Assembly: GCA_903911455.1 (NCBI GenBank)
Contig: CAIWDQ010000067.1
Location: 1 to 6,820, forward strand
Direction of reading: 5' to 3'
DNA from: an uncultured bacterium
GTDB lineage: Bacteria > Bacteroidota > Bacteroidia > Bacteroidales > JACABE01
Length of the DNA: 6,820 nt
Positions 1-6,438 of this stretch are shown here, one piece after another. The stretch's first letter is position 1. Every line of letters begins with the position of its first letter. Position numbers and translations under genes: made by a program. The notes beneath the pieces were generated by a model. That model saw nothing but the letters and a program-made list of their open reading frames with translations, was not told the origin of the DNA and made no database searches.

Positions 1-24
1 ATATCTATTTTATCATACAAAGAT

Positions 25-72
25 AAAAAAAGAAAAGAAAAAACCGCTAAGCCGGAAATCGGCTAAGCGGTA
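25..72 (-). terminator. Rho-independent terminator after ettA
   Basis: Arms 43-54 and 60-71 pair as 6 bp, one A-A mismatch and 5 bp around a 5-base loop (55-59). Read on the minus strand, the stem is followed by a T-rich tract (complement of 25-42, interrupted only at 32 and 37). The orientation fits the end of the ettA transcript, about 150 bases past its stop codon. No T tract follows the stem on the plus strand, so it should act in one direction only. Confidence 0.85.
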
Positions 73-107
73 AGATTAAAGTTATAGAATTAAAAAACCT
101 ATTTATA

Positions 108-133
108 CCTGTCAGGATGGGAAACCTGACAGG
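108..133. repeat. 9-bp perfect inverted repeat
   Basis: CCTGTCAGG (108-116) and CCTGACAGG (125-133) are perfect reverse complements with an 8-base spacer. No T tract follows on either strand, so it is not a standard terminator. It lies in the ettA 3' untranslated region between the composite repeat and the terminator. It could be an RNA-stabilising hairpin or a dispersed intergenic element. Confidence 0.7.
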
Positions 134-162
134 ATGTATTCATTCCCTAATGCCTTTATTTC

Positions 163-218
163 ATAATTCATAATTCACCTTGCCTACCGGCAGGCAGGTA
201 ATTTATAATTCATAATTC
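163..218. repeat. Composite repeat: hairpin between direct repeats
   Basis: The 14-mer ATAATTCATAATTC occurs identically at 163-176 and 205-218, and is itself built of a repeated ATAATTC unit. Between the copies is a G+C-rich hairpin, 177-199: TGCCT (181-185) pairs with AGGCA (192-196), extended by ACC/GGT with T180 bulged. The right copy ends two bases from the ettA stop codon. From memory, similar 'cataattcataattc' strings and CCTGCC...GGCAGG hairpins are common between genes in Bacteroidota, so this is probably a dispersed non-coding repeat family. That cannot be confirmed from one copy. Confidence 0.65.
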
Positions 219-220
219 TT

Positions 221-1897
221 TTACGCCATTAGTTTCTTATAGCGAATCCTCTTAGGACCTTCGTCACCCAAACGTTTCTTCTTGTTTTCTTCGTATTCAG
301 AATACGAACCCTCAAAGAAATAAACCTGCGAATCGCCTTCAAAAGCAAGGATATGTGTAGCAACTCTGTCTAAGAACCAACGATCATGCGAGATGATAAC
401 TGCACAACCTGCAAAGTTCTCCAAACCTTCTTCCAAAGCCCTTAAGGTATTAATATCAATATCATTGGTAGGCTCATCAAGTAATAATACATTAGCTTCA
501 GATTTAAGAGTCAACGCTAAATGCAAACGATTACGCTCACCACCCGACAACACCTTAGTCTTTTTCCCCTGATCAGGTCCACTGAAATTGAAACGAGATA
601 CATAAGCCCTCGAATTCATCATTCGACCACCCAATTGAATCTGGTCGTTACCTTCAGAAATAACTTCCCAAACATCTTTTTCAGGATCAATATCAGCATG
701 CTGCTGATCAACATAACCAACTTTAACTGTTTCGCCAACCACAAACTCACCACTGTCAGGAGTTTCGCTACCCATAATCAAACGGAACAAAGTAGTTTTA
801 CCGGCACCATTAGGCCCGATAACACCTACGATACCAGCAGGAGGTAAAGAGAAATTAAGGTTCTCGTACAATATCTTTTCGCCATAAGCCTTGGTAACAT
901 TATGGACTTCTATAACTTTATTACCCAAACGAGGACCATTAGGAATAAATATCTCCAGACGTTCTTCCTTTTGTTTTACATCTTCGTTCATCAATCTATC
1001 GTAAGCAGCCAACCTTGCTTTCCCCTTAGCCTGACGAGCTTTAGGAGCCATACGCACCCAATCAAGTTCACGTTCCAGAGTCTTACGACGTTTGCTTTCT
1101 GTCTTCTCTTCCATAATCAAACGCTTCGTCTTCTGGTCTAACCATGAAGAATAATTACCCTGCCATGGAATACCTTCACCTCTATCAAGCTCAAGTATCC
1201 AACCTGCTACGTTATCTAAGAAATAACGATCATGGGTAACAGCAATTACTGTTCCCTTATATTGTTTCAGATGCAACTCCAACCATTCAATAGATTCAGC
1301 ATCCAAATGGTTAGTAGGCTCATCAAGTAATAAGATATCAGGTTCCTGCAAAAGCAGTCTGCACAAAGCAACCCTACGACGCTCACCCCCTGATAATGTT
1401 CCTATAATTCTATCACTTTCAGGACAACGCAATGCATCCATCGCACGTTCCAGCTTAGTATCAAGTTCCCAGGCATCGTGATGCTCCAGTAATTCGGTAA
1501 CTTCTCCTTGCCTGTCAATAAGCTTTGACATCTCGTCATCACTCATCGGCTCCATAAACTTATTGTTGATCTCTTCGTATTCTTTCAAAAGATTTACTAC
1601 TTCCTGTACACCTTCTTCTACAATCTCTTTTACAGTTTTACTGTCGTCAAGTTCAGGTTCCTGCGAAAGATAACCAACAGAATAACCTGCCGAAATTACT
1701 ACCTCGCCCTGATATGATTTATCAAGACCTGCAATAATCTTAAGCAAAGTAGATTTCCCTGAACCATTAAGACCAATGATACCGATTTTAGCACCATAAT
1801 AAAAAGAAAGATAGATATCTTTTAAAACTTGTTTGCTGGGTGGGTAAAGTTTACCAACGCCAACCATCGAGAAAATTATTTTCTTATCGTCTGCCAT
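221..1897 (-). CDS. ettA: Energy-dependent translational throttle protein EttA (ABC-F ATPase)
   Basis: A 558-residue soluble ABC-F protein with two nucleotide-binding domains and no membrane segment. Domain 1 has Walker A at 42-50 (GLNGSGKST), signature LSGGE at 168-172, Walker B with catalytic E193 and switch H222. Domain 2 has Walker A at 361-369 (GPNGAGKTT), LSGGE at 450-454, catalytic E475 and H504. The charged segment at about 95-140 matches the EttA arm, and the basic helical linker at about 243-320 matches the P-site-tRNA-interaction motif. Length is close to E. coli EttA (555). In that family the protein binds the ribosomal E site and gates entry into elongation according to the ATP/ADP ratio; I infer the same role here. 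The ATG at 1897 lies just downstream of a -7 box, giving a leader of about 15 bases with no Shine-Dalgarno. It is transcribed alone. Other ABC-F members (Uup, resistance factors) fit the linker less well. Confidence 0.95.
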   Translation of the reverse strand: MADDKKIIFSMVGVGKLYPPSKQVLKDIYLSFYYGAKIGIIGLNGSGKSTLLKIIAGLDKSYQGEVVISAGYSVGYLSQEPELDDSKTVKEIVEEGVQEVVNLLKEYEEINNKFMEPMSDDEMSKLIDRQGEVTELLEHHDAWELDTKLERAMDALRCPESDRIIGTLSGGERRRVALCRLLLQEPDILLLDEPTNHLDAESIEWLELHLKQYKGTVIAVTHDRYFLDNVAGWILELDRGEGIPWQGNYSSWLDQKTKRLIMEEKTESKRRKTLERELDWVRMAPKARQAKGKARLAAYDRLMNEDVKQKEERLEIFIPNGPRLGNKVIEVHNVTKAYGEKILYENLNFSLPPAGIVGVIGPNGAGKTTLFRLIMGSETPDSGEFVVGETVKVGYVDQQHADIDPEKDVWEVISEGNDQIQLGGRMMNSRAYVSRFNFSGPDQGKKTKVLSGGERNRLHLALTLKSEANVLLLDEPTNDIDINTLRALEEGLENFAGCAVIISHDRWFLDRVATHILAFEGDSQVYFFEGSYSEYEENKKKRLGDEGPKRIRYKKLMA

Positions 1898-1917
1898 TAT
1901 TAATTAAATTGAGCTTG

Positions 1918-1925
1918 CAAAAGTA
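1918..1925 (-). promoter_or_regulatory. Predicted ettA promoter, -7 box
   Basis: The minus strand reads TACTTTTG, an exact match to the Bacteroidota -7 consensus TAnnTTTG, and is followed by CA. It lies 20 bases upstream of the ettA ATG, so transcription should start near 1911-1914. No clear TTTG -33 element is seen at the expected 19-21 base spacing, which lowers confidence. Confidence 0.6.
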
Positions 1926-1960
1926 CTCAAAATATTCGAGTTCTTTAAGTAAAATGTGTT

Positions 1961-2008
1961 TAAAATTAAAAGAGTAAAGATTTATTTTAGAAAAGCTATG
2001 CTTTACTC
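1961..2008 (-). terminator. Probable terminator of the ribF-LRR-amidase operon
   Basis: GAGTAAAG (1972-1979) and CTTTACTC (2001-2008) are perfect 8-bp complements around a 21-base loop. An alternative inner hairpin is AAAGC/GCTTT at 1992-2004. Read on the minus strand the stem is followed by TTTTAATTTTA (complement of 1961-1971). It lies about 55 bases past the amidase stop and upstream of the ettA promoter, which fits separation of the two units. The stem is A+T-rich and the T tract is broken, so it may be weak. Confidence 0.45.
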
Positions 2009-2062
2009 GAAATAATGAATTTAATTCTTTTTATTAAAGAAGTATCTATTAAATCAATAAAA

Positions 2063-2854
2063 CTATCTTAATTCAAATGCATCCCAATCCAAACCAACAG
2101 TAAATGAATTGCGCATATCAATAAGCGATTGTTTCGAAAGACTCATTGTTTTAATTACTTCTTCTCTTGGTGTAAGTTGTGACATAATAGTTCCTGTAGG
2201 ATCAACTATCATCGAATCTCCTGTATAAGGAATTCCTAGTCCATCGTTACCAACTCTGTTGACACCAATAACGTAACATTGGTTCTCCATTGCCCTTGCC
2301 CTTAACAAAGTCTGCCAAACATACGAACGGCTTTCGGGCCAGTTGGCAACATACATTAAAGCATCATATTCATACTCGTTATCTTTGTAAGTATTGCGAG
2401 ACCAGACAGGGAAACGCAGATCATAACATATCTGAAGATTAATCTTCCACCCGTTTAATTCAACTATTGTGCGTTGGTAACCACAATCCATTACTTTATA
2501 TTCGTCGCTCATCCTGAATAGATGACGTTTGTCGTAAGTTTCATAGCTACCATCAGGACGCATCCAAATCATGCGGTTATAATTAAATTCTTCTTCTTTT
2601 ATTAAAATGCTTCCGCAGATAACACTATAACGCTCCTTTGCTTTCTGTTTCATCCATTCTACAGAGATCTCTTCCATAGTTTCGGCACACTTTTTAGGAT
2701 TGATAGAGAAGCCTGTATTAAACATTTCAGGAAGTATAATTATATCAGGATTGTCGTTAATAGTGTCAATCTTCTGATTAAATCTCTTTAAATTTTCGAT
2801 AGGATCTTCCCAAACAAGATCACTTTGTATAAGGCTGACTTTTAAATCTAACAT
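2063..2854 (-). CDS. Omega-amidase, YafV/Nit2-type nitrilase-family hydrolase
   Basis: A 263-residue cytoplasmic C-N hydrolase. The nitrilase catalytic triad is visible: E43 in ILPEMFNTGF, K109 in YDKRHLF and C143 in QICYDLRFPVWSRN. The block around the cysteine, and the later YVANWPESRS and NRVGNDG segments, resemble E. coli YafV closely. Family members release ammonia from alpha-ketoglutaramate or alpha-ketosuccinamate, the omega-amidase step that follows glutamine or asparagine transamination and also serves methionine salvage. The substrate here is inferred. I chose the ATG at 2854 over an in-frame TTG at 2872, because the TTG overlaps the upstream gene by 10 bases and adds residues before the normal family N-terminus (MLDLKVSLIQ). 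It is the last gene of the ribF operon, 8 bases after the LRR gene. The stop is TAG. Confidence 0.92.
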   Translation of the reverse strand: MLDLKVSLIQSDLVWEDPIENLKRFNQKIDTINDNPDIIILPEMFNTGFSINPKKCAETMEEISVEWMKQKAKERYSVICGSILIKEEEFNYNRMIWMRPDGSYETYDKRHLFRMSDEYKVMDCGYQRTIVELNGWKINLQICYDLRFPVWSRNTYKDNEYEYDALMYVANWPESRSYVWQTLLRARAMENQCYVIGVNRVGNDGLGIPYTGDSMIVDPTGTIMSQLTPREEVIKTMSLSKQSLIDMRNSFTVGLDWDAFELR

Positions 2855-2862
2855 ATATAATA

Positions 2863-3471
2863 TTACTTGCAATTACAACTCTTGTTAAAATAGATATCTG
2901 TATTCGGCAACAGTTCTATTATCTTTTTCTGCTTATCCAGATTAATAAGTATTACTCTTAGATCCAGAAACTTCAACGTGTTTTTAAGTTTGCTGATCTC
3001 TTCAGGGAATTCATCAATATCGTTGCTCCACAGATCAAGTTTTACAAGGTTTAATAGATTCCCTATCTCAGGAGGTAATTTATATATCTCATTTCTATTT
3101 AGGATAAGTTCTTTTAAATTGGTAAGATTTCCAATAGTAGATGGCAGAGTAGCAAGTTTGTTTTTCTCCAGATTTAATATCTCCAGATTAGTTAAAGTTC
3201 CTATTTCAGCAGGGATCTCTTCAAGTTTGTTTTTTGCTAAAGATAATTCCTGAAGATTATATAATTTAAAAACTTCCATCGGGAAAGCCTTCAGCTTTTG
3301 TTTAGAAAGGTCAAGCTTATAAACTTTTTCAGGATTTATAAGAGCTTCACTGAGGGAAGTATATACCTTCTCTTTAGCAAGCATTTCTTTGCTGAGGAGT
3401 TGTGCATTTATATTAAAAGTAATACAAAGCATCAGCATAAGTATGATGTTATATTTATAAAGACATTTCAT
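2863..3471 (-). CDS. Secreted leucine-rich-repeat protein
   Basis: A 202-residue protein of unknown specific role. Residues 1-23 form a signal peptide: charged start, hydrophobic core at about 9-20 (IILMLMLCITFN), likely cleavage after INA before Q24. No good lipobox is present. Residues 36-69 hold a degenerate first repeat, followed by four regular 23-residue LRRs starting at L70, L93, L116 and L139, each of the form LxxLxxLxLxxNxLxxhPxxIGx. The C-terminus (162-202) caps the array and ends in a CNC motif (C199, C201). LRR solenoids usually bind proteins. The signal peptide implies action in the periplasm or at the cell surface; the partner is unknown. It sits between ribF (12-base gap) and the amidase (8-base gap), so is probably co-transcribed with them. 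The other two products are cytoplasmic, so the functional link is unclear. Confidence 0.88.
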   Translation of the reverse strand: MKCLYKYNIILMLMLCITFNINAQLLSKEMLAKEKVYTSLSEALINPEKVYKLDLSKQKLKAFPMEVFKLYNLQELSLAKNKLEEIPAEIGTLTNLEILNLEKNKLATLPSTIGNLTNLKELILNRNEIYKLPPEIGNLLNLVKLDLWSNDIDEFPEEISKLKNTLKFLDLRVILINLDKQKKIIELLPNTDIYFNKSCNCK

Positions 3472-3483
3472 TTTATTAAATTC

Positions 3484-4434
3484 TTAAAAGAAATCATTTT
3501 CATTCTTATCTACAAGGATATCCAAAGCAGCTGCTTTGTCTTTTTTCAGCTGTTCGATTAAAAGTGCCAGACTTGAGAATCGTTCTTCATCTCTAATCCT
3601 TTCTACAAGATACAATTTAATATACTGACCATAAATATACTTATTAAAATAAAAGATATGAGTCTCAATCGAGAGTTTATTAATATTCAAAGTAGGACGA
3701 ATACCAATATTCAGCATACCCTTATATTTAGTATTATCAATCTCAACTTCTACAGCATATACACCCATTGCAGGAATTAACTTGAAGTCATTTTCGATAT
3801 CTAGATTAGCTGTTGGAAATCCTATTTCATTACCTATCCGATTGCCTTCAATTACTTTGCCGCTAAGGCAATATTTATAACCAAGCATCTTATTTGCCAG
3901 GACAATATCTCCATTTCCAAGAGCATCCCTAATACTGGTTGAGCTTACTTTAAGATTGTCAATACTTATGACGTCTGTTTTGATAATGTCAAAGTTATAT
4001 TCAGCAGCAAGTTCATTAATATGATCAAAGTTATTATTTTCTCTGTTTCCAAAATGATTATTATAACCTACCGCAAGAGTATTTATATTTAAAGTCTTCA
4101 CTAAAAAATTAATTACAAAATCAGAACTTGATTGCTGAGAAAACTCTTTAGTAAAAGGTAATATTATGATATGATCAACACCAGTAGCACGTATGAGTTC
4201 TATTTTCTCATCTTGAGAATTAATAAACTTCAATTTATGAAATTCATGGTTTAAAACCATTCTTGGGTGTGTGTCAAATGTAATTACGATAGATTCTCCT
4301 TTGTTAGTTTTAGCAGTCTCTACTACCTTCTTTAGTATTTGTTGATGACCAGAATGCACGCCATCGAACATCCCTACGGTAATTACCGGCTTGATGAACT
4401 TAGGATAAGTTGTTATGTTAGTATGTATTTTCAC
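3484..4434 (-). CDS. ribF: Bifunctional riboflavin kinase / FMN adenylyltransferase
   Basis: A 316-residue cytoplasmic enzyme converting riboflavin to FMN and then FAD. The N-terminal adenylyltransferase domain (about 15-180) has the nucleotidyl-transferase motif GMFDGVHSGH at 21-30 and SSTSIRD at 164-170. The C-terminal kinase domain (about 185-308) has GFPTANL at 205-211 and the likely catalytic glutamate E257 in IETHIF. Length is normal for the family. The segment usually read as GxDxxFG is GYNNHFG (123-129) here, with Asn in place of the usual Asp; activity is still likely. The start is GTG at 4434: the frame stays open upstream to a stop near 4483, but the next codons hold no ATG, GTG or TTG, and MKIHTNI fits the usual N-terminus. 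It is first in a three-gene operon and divergent from atpD. The predicted leader of about 43 bases is too short for an FMN riboswitch. Confidence 0.95.
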   Translation of the reverse strand: MKIHTNITTYPKFIKPVITVGMFDGVHSGHQQILKKVVETAKTNKGESIVITFDTHPRMVLNHEFHKLKFINSQDEKIELIRATGVDHIIILPFTKEFSQQSSSDFVINFLVKTLNINTLAVGYNNHFGNRENNNFDHINELAAEYNFDIIKTDVISIDNLKVSSTSIRDALGNGDIVLANKMLGYKYCLSGKVIEGNRIGNEIGFPTANLDIENDFKLIPAMGVYAVEVEIDNTKYKGMLNIGIRPTLNINKLSIETHIFYFNKYIYGQYIKLYLVERIRDEERFSSLALLIEQLKKDKAAALDILVDKNENDFF

Positions 4435-4483
4435 TAGTTTAATGTTAATCTCTTTGTATTTATAGAATAATAAATTAAGTTGT

Positions 4484-4491
4484 CAAAAATA
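4484..4491 (-). promoter_or_regulatory. Predicted ribF operon promoter, -7 box
   Basis: The minus strand reads TATTTTTG, an exact TAnnTTTG match, placing the start near 4477 and leaving a leader of about 43 bases before the ribF GTG. No convincing TTTG element lies 19-21 bases upstream, though a run of Ts is present in that area. It lies back to back with the atpD promoter. Confidence 0.5.
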
Positions 4492-4536
4492 GTTAAAATT
4501 TTCATTATCTATACTAAAAAATTCATAAATTAATTG

Positions 4537-4544
4537 TAATTTCG
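4537..4544 (+). promoter_or_regulatory. Predicted atpD promoter, -7 box
   Basis: TAATTTCG differs from TAnnTTTG at one base and is followed by CAGCC, a context resembling the GCA that follows the tRNA-Cys and ettA boxes. Expected transcript start is near 4551, with a leader of about 30 bases ending in an A-rich run before the ATG and no Shine-Dalgarno. A -33 TTTG is not visible. Confidence 0.45.
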
Positions 4545-4581
4545 CAGCCTCAAATTAAACTTACTCAAAATAAAAAAAAGT

Positions 4582-6090
4582 ATGGGAACAAAGAGTACAG
4601 GAAAGATATCTCAGATAATAGGTGCTGTAATTGACGTTACTTTTGACGGAGAAGGCAACTTACCAGATATTTATGATGCATTGGAAGTTACAAAAGAAGA
4701 CGGTGATGTTATCGTTTTGGAGTGTCAACAGGATATAGGTGAGAATACTGTAAGAACCATTGCGATGGATTCAACTGACGGACTACAACGTGGAATGGAT
4801 GTTAAATCTACTGGAGAAGCAATCTCAATGCCTGTTGGCGACAACATAAAGGGACGTTTATTCAACGTTATTGGGAAAGCAATTGATGGTATTGGTGAAG
4901 TCCCAAAAGTTAACACCTATGCTATTCATAGGGATCCTCCTAAGTTTGAAAATCTTTCTACTTCACAAGAAATTCTATATACAGGTGTAAAAGTTATTGA
5001 CTTGATTGAGCCTTATTCAAAAGGTGGTAAAATTGGTTTGTTTGGTGGTGCAGGTGTAGGTAAAACTGTTATCATCATGGAGCTTATCAATAACATCGCT
5101 AAGAGTTATGCAGGGATGTCTGTTTTTGCAGGTGTAGGCGAAAGAACTCGTGAAGGTAATGATCTTCTTAGAGAAATGATTGAATCAGGCGTTATAAAAT
5201 ACGGTGACGCATTTAAAGAAAGCATGGAAAACGGCGATTGGGACTTATCAAAAGTTGATATGGACGAAATGGCTAAATCACAGGCAACACTTGTTTTCGG
5301 ACAGATGAACGAACCTCCTGGAGCTAGAGCAAGAGTAGCATTATCAGGTTTAACAGTAGCTGAATACTTCCGTGATGGTGATGAGAAAACAGGTGGAAAA
5401 GACATCCTTTTCTTTATTGATAATATCTTCCGTTTTACACAAGCAGGTTCTGAAGTATCAGCACTTTTAGGTCGTATGCCATCTGCTGTAGGTTATCAAC
5501 CAACTTTGGCAACTGAAATGGGTATTATGCAAGAAAGAATTACATCTACCAAAAGAGGTTCTATCACTTCAGTACAGGCGGTTTATGTTCCTGCTGATGA
5601 CTTGACTGATCCTGCTCCAGCGACTACATTTGCCCATTTGGATGCAACTACCGTACTTGACCGTAAGATTGCCGAGTTAGGTATCTATCCTGCGGTTAAT
5701 CCATTAGAATCTACTTCAAGAATTTTATCTCCTGATGTAGTTGGTGATGAGCATTATAATTGTGCACAGAGAGTAAAAGAAATTTTACAGAGATATAAAG
5801 AATTACAAGATATCATCGCTATTTTAGGTATGGATGAGTTATCTGAAGAAGATAAGTTGGCAGTACATCGTGCACGTCGTGTACAGCGTTTCTTATCTCA
5901 GCCTTTCCATGTAGCTGAGCAGTTTACAGGCTTAAAAGGTGTTTTCGTTTCAATAGAAGATACTATCAAAGGATTCAACATGATTATGGATGGTGAAGTG
6001 GATGAATATCCTGAAGCAGCTTTCAATCTTGTTGGTACTATTGAAGAAGCCATCGAAAAAGGTAAGAAAATTATAGCTGAAGCTAACTAA
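4582..6090 (+). CDS. atpD: F1F0 ATP synthase subunit beta
   Basis: The 502-residue catalytic subunit of F1, which makes ATP at the cytoplasmic face of the inner membrane. Walker A GGAGVGKT is at 155-162, the catalytic glutamate is E187 in GERTREG, Walker B runs through DILFFIDNIFRF (274-285), and ALLGRMPSAVGYQPTLA is at 294-310. The ATP synthase signature PAVNPLESTS is at 370-379 and the rotor-contacting DELSEED loop at 418-424. All key residues are intact. Compared with E. coli beta there is an insertion of about 27 residues between I205 and T236, just after the GER helix, which I associate with Bacteroidota beta subunits. It is followed 17 bases later by atpC; the remaining ATP synthase genes are not in the window. 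The ATG follows an A-rich run typical of start sites in this phylum. Confidence 0.98.
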   Translation: MGTKSTGKISQIIGAVIDVTFDGEGNLPDIYDALEVTKEDGDVIVLECQQDIGENTVRTIAMDSTDGLQRGMDVKSTGEAISMPVGDNIKGRLFNVIGKAIDGIGEVPKVNTYAIHRDPPKFENLSTSQEILYTGVKVIDLIEPYSKGGKIGLFGGAGVGKTVIIMELINNIAKSYAGMSVFAGVGERTREGNDLLREMIESGVIKYGDAFKESMENGDWDLSKVDMDEMAKSQATLVFGQMNEPPGARARVALSGLTVAEYFRDGDEKTGGKDILFFIDNIFRFTQAGSEVSALLGRMPSAVGYQPTLATEMGIMQERITSTKRGSITSVQAVYVPADDLTDPAPATTFAHLDATTVLDRKIAELGIYPAVNPLESTSRILSPDVVGDEHYNCAQRVKEILQRYKELQDIIAILGMDELSEEDKLAVHRARRVQRFLSQPFHVAEQFTGLKGVFVSIEDTIKGFNMIMDGEVDEYPEAAFNLVGTIEEAIEKGKKIIAEAN

Positions 6091-6107
6091 TTTATCAATA
6101 CTACGAA

Positions 6108-6344
6108 ATGAACATTGAAATCATAACACCCGATCAATCTATATATAGCGGAGAAATTAAGTTAGCTCAATTTCCCGGTATTGATGGGTCGTTTGAAGTA
6201 CTTAACAATCATGCTCCGATGATCTCGGTTCTTAAACAAGGAAAAATAAAAGTTGAGGATATTAATAACGAAACTCAATACTTTGAAGTAAAAGGTGGCG
6301 TGGTGGAAGTACTGAAGAATAAAATACTTGTATTGGCAGAATAA
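6108..6344 (+). CDS. atpC: F1F0 ATP synthase subunit epsilon, short form
   Basis: A 78-residue central-stalk subunit linking F1 to the c-ring. The N-terminal beta-sandwich is complete: MNIEIITPDQSIYSGE at 1-16, GSFEVLNNHAPMISVLKQG at 27-45 and GGVVEV at 63-68. The protein stops at VLAE, where E. coli epsilon (about 139 residues) continues into its two-helix C-terminal domain. No frameshift explains this, because the stop is followed within a few bases by a good terminator, so the short form is genuine. It should therefore lack the helical domain that inhibits ATP hydrolysis in E. coli. Short epsilon subunits are, as I recall, usual in Bacteroidota. It starts 17 bases after atpD and is co-transcribed with it. 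Confidence 0.95.
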   Translation: MNIEIITPDQSIYSGEIKLAQFPGIDGSFEVLNNHAPMISVLKQGKIKVEDINNETQYFEVKGGVVEVLKNKILVLAE

Positions 6345-6347
6345 ACT

Positions 6348-6375
6348 AAATGAGAACTTCGGTTCTCATTTTTTT
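6348..6375 (+). terminator. Rho-independent terminator of atpDC
   Basis: AAATGAGAAC (6348-6357) and GTTCTCATTT (6362-6371) form a perfect 10-bp stem closed by a UUCG tetraloop with the stabilising C(UUCG)G context, followed by a T run to 6375. It begins three bases after the atpC stop. This is strong evidence that no further atp genes are co-transcribed here. Confidence 0.95.
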
Positions 6376-6395
6376 ATCCCTTATAAATAAAAAGA

Positions 6396-6426
6396 TTTGT
6401 AAATTAAACATTAATTATTACTTTTG
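6396..6426 (+). promoter_or_regulatory. tRNA-Cys promoter, Bacteroidota type
   Basis: A -33 TTTG (6396-6399) and a -7 TACTTTTG (6419-6426) are separated by exactly 19 bases, a full match to the Bacteroidota primary-sigma consensus. The start is expected near 6432-6434, a few bases before the mature tRNA. It is the best promoter in the window. Confidence 0.85.
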
Positions 6427-6438
6427 CACTCCCAAACT

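Noticed and set aside
521..1141. Plus-strand open frames at 521-847 and 902-1141
   Set aside because: They lie wholly inside ettA on the opposite strand, have no family motifs and low-complexity composition; they are shadows of the real gene.
2025..2041. Hairpin TTCTTT/AAAGAA just past the amidase stop as the operon terminator
   Set aside because: Only six A/T-rich pairs and no following T tract on the minus strand; the dyad at 1972-2008 is the better candidate.
2855..2872. TTG start at 2872 for the omega-amidase, giving 269 residues
   Set aside because: It overlaps the LRR gene by 10 bases and adds six residues not expected in the family; the ATG at 2854 gives a normal N-terminus and an 8-base gap.
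2978..3561. Plus-strand open frames at 2978-3253 and 3298-3561
   Set aside because: They are antisense to the LRR gene and ribF. The repeated pattern in the first simply mirrors the LRR repeats.
4435..4483. FMN riboswitch upstream of ribF
   Set aside because: The predicted leader is about 43 bases and A+T-rich, too short and without the conserved stems; ribF in this position shows no RFN element.
4725..5405. Minus-strand open frames inside atpD
   Set aside because: They are antisense to a highly conserved gene with intact motifs, and have no promoter or start context of their own.
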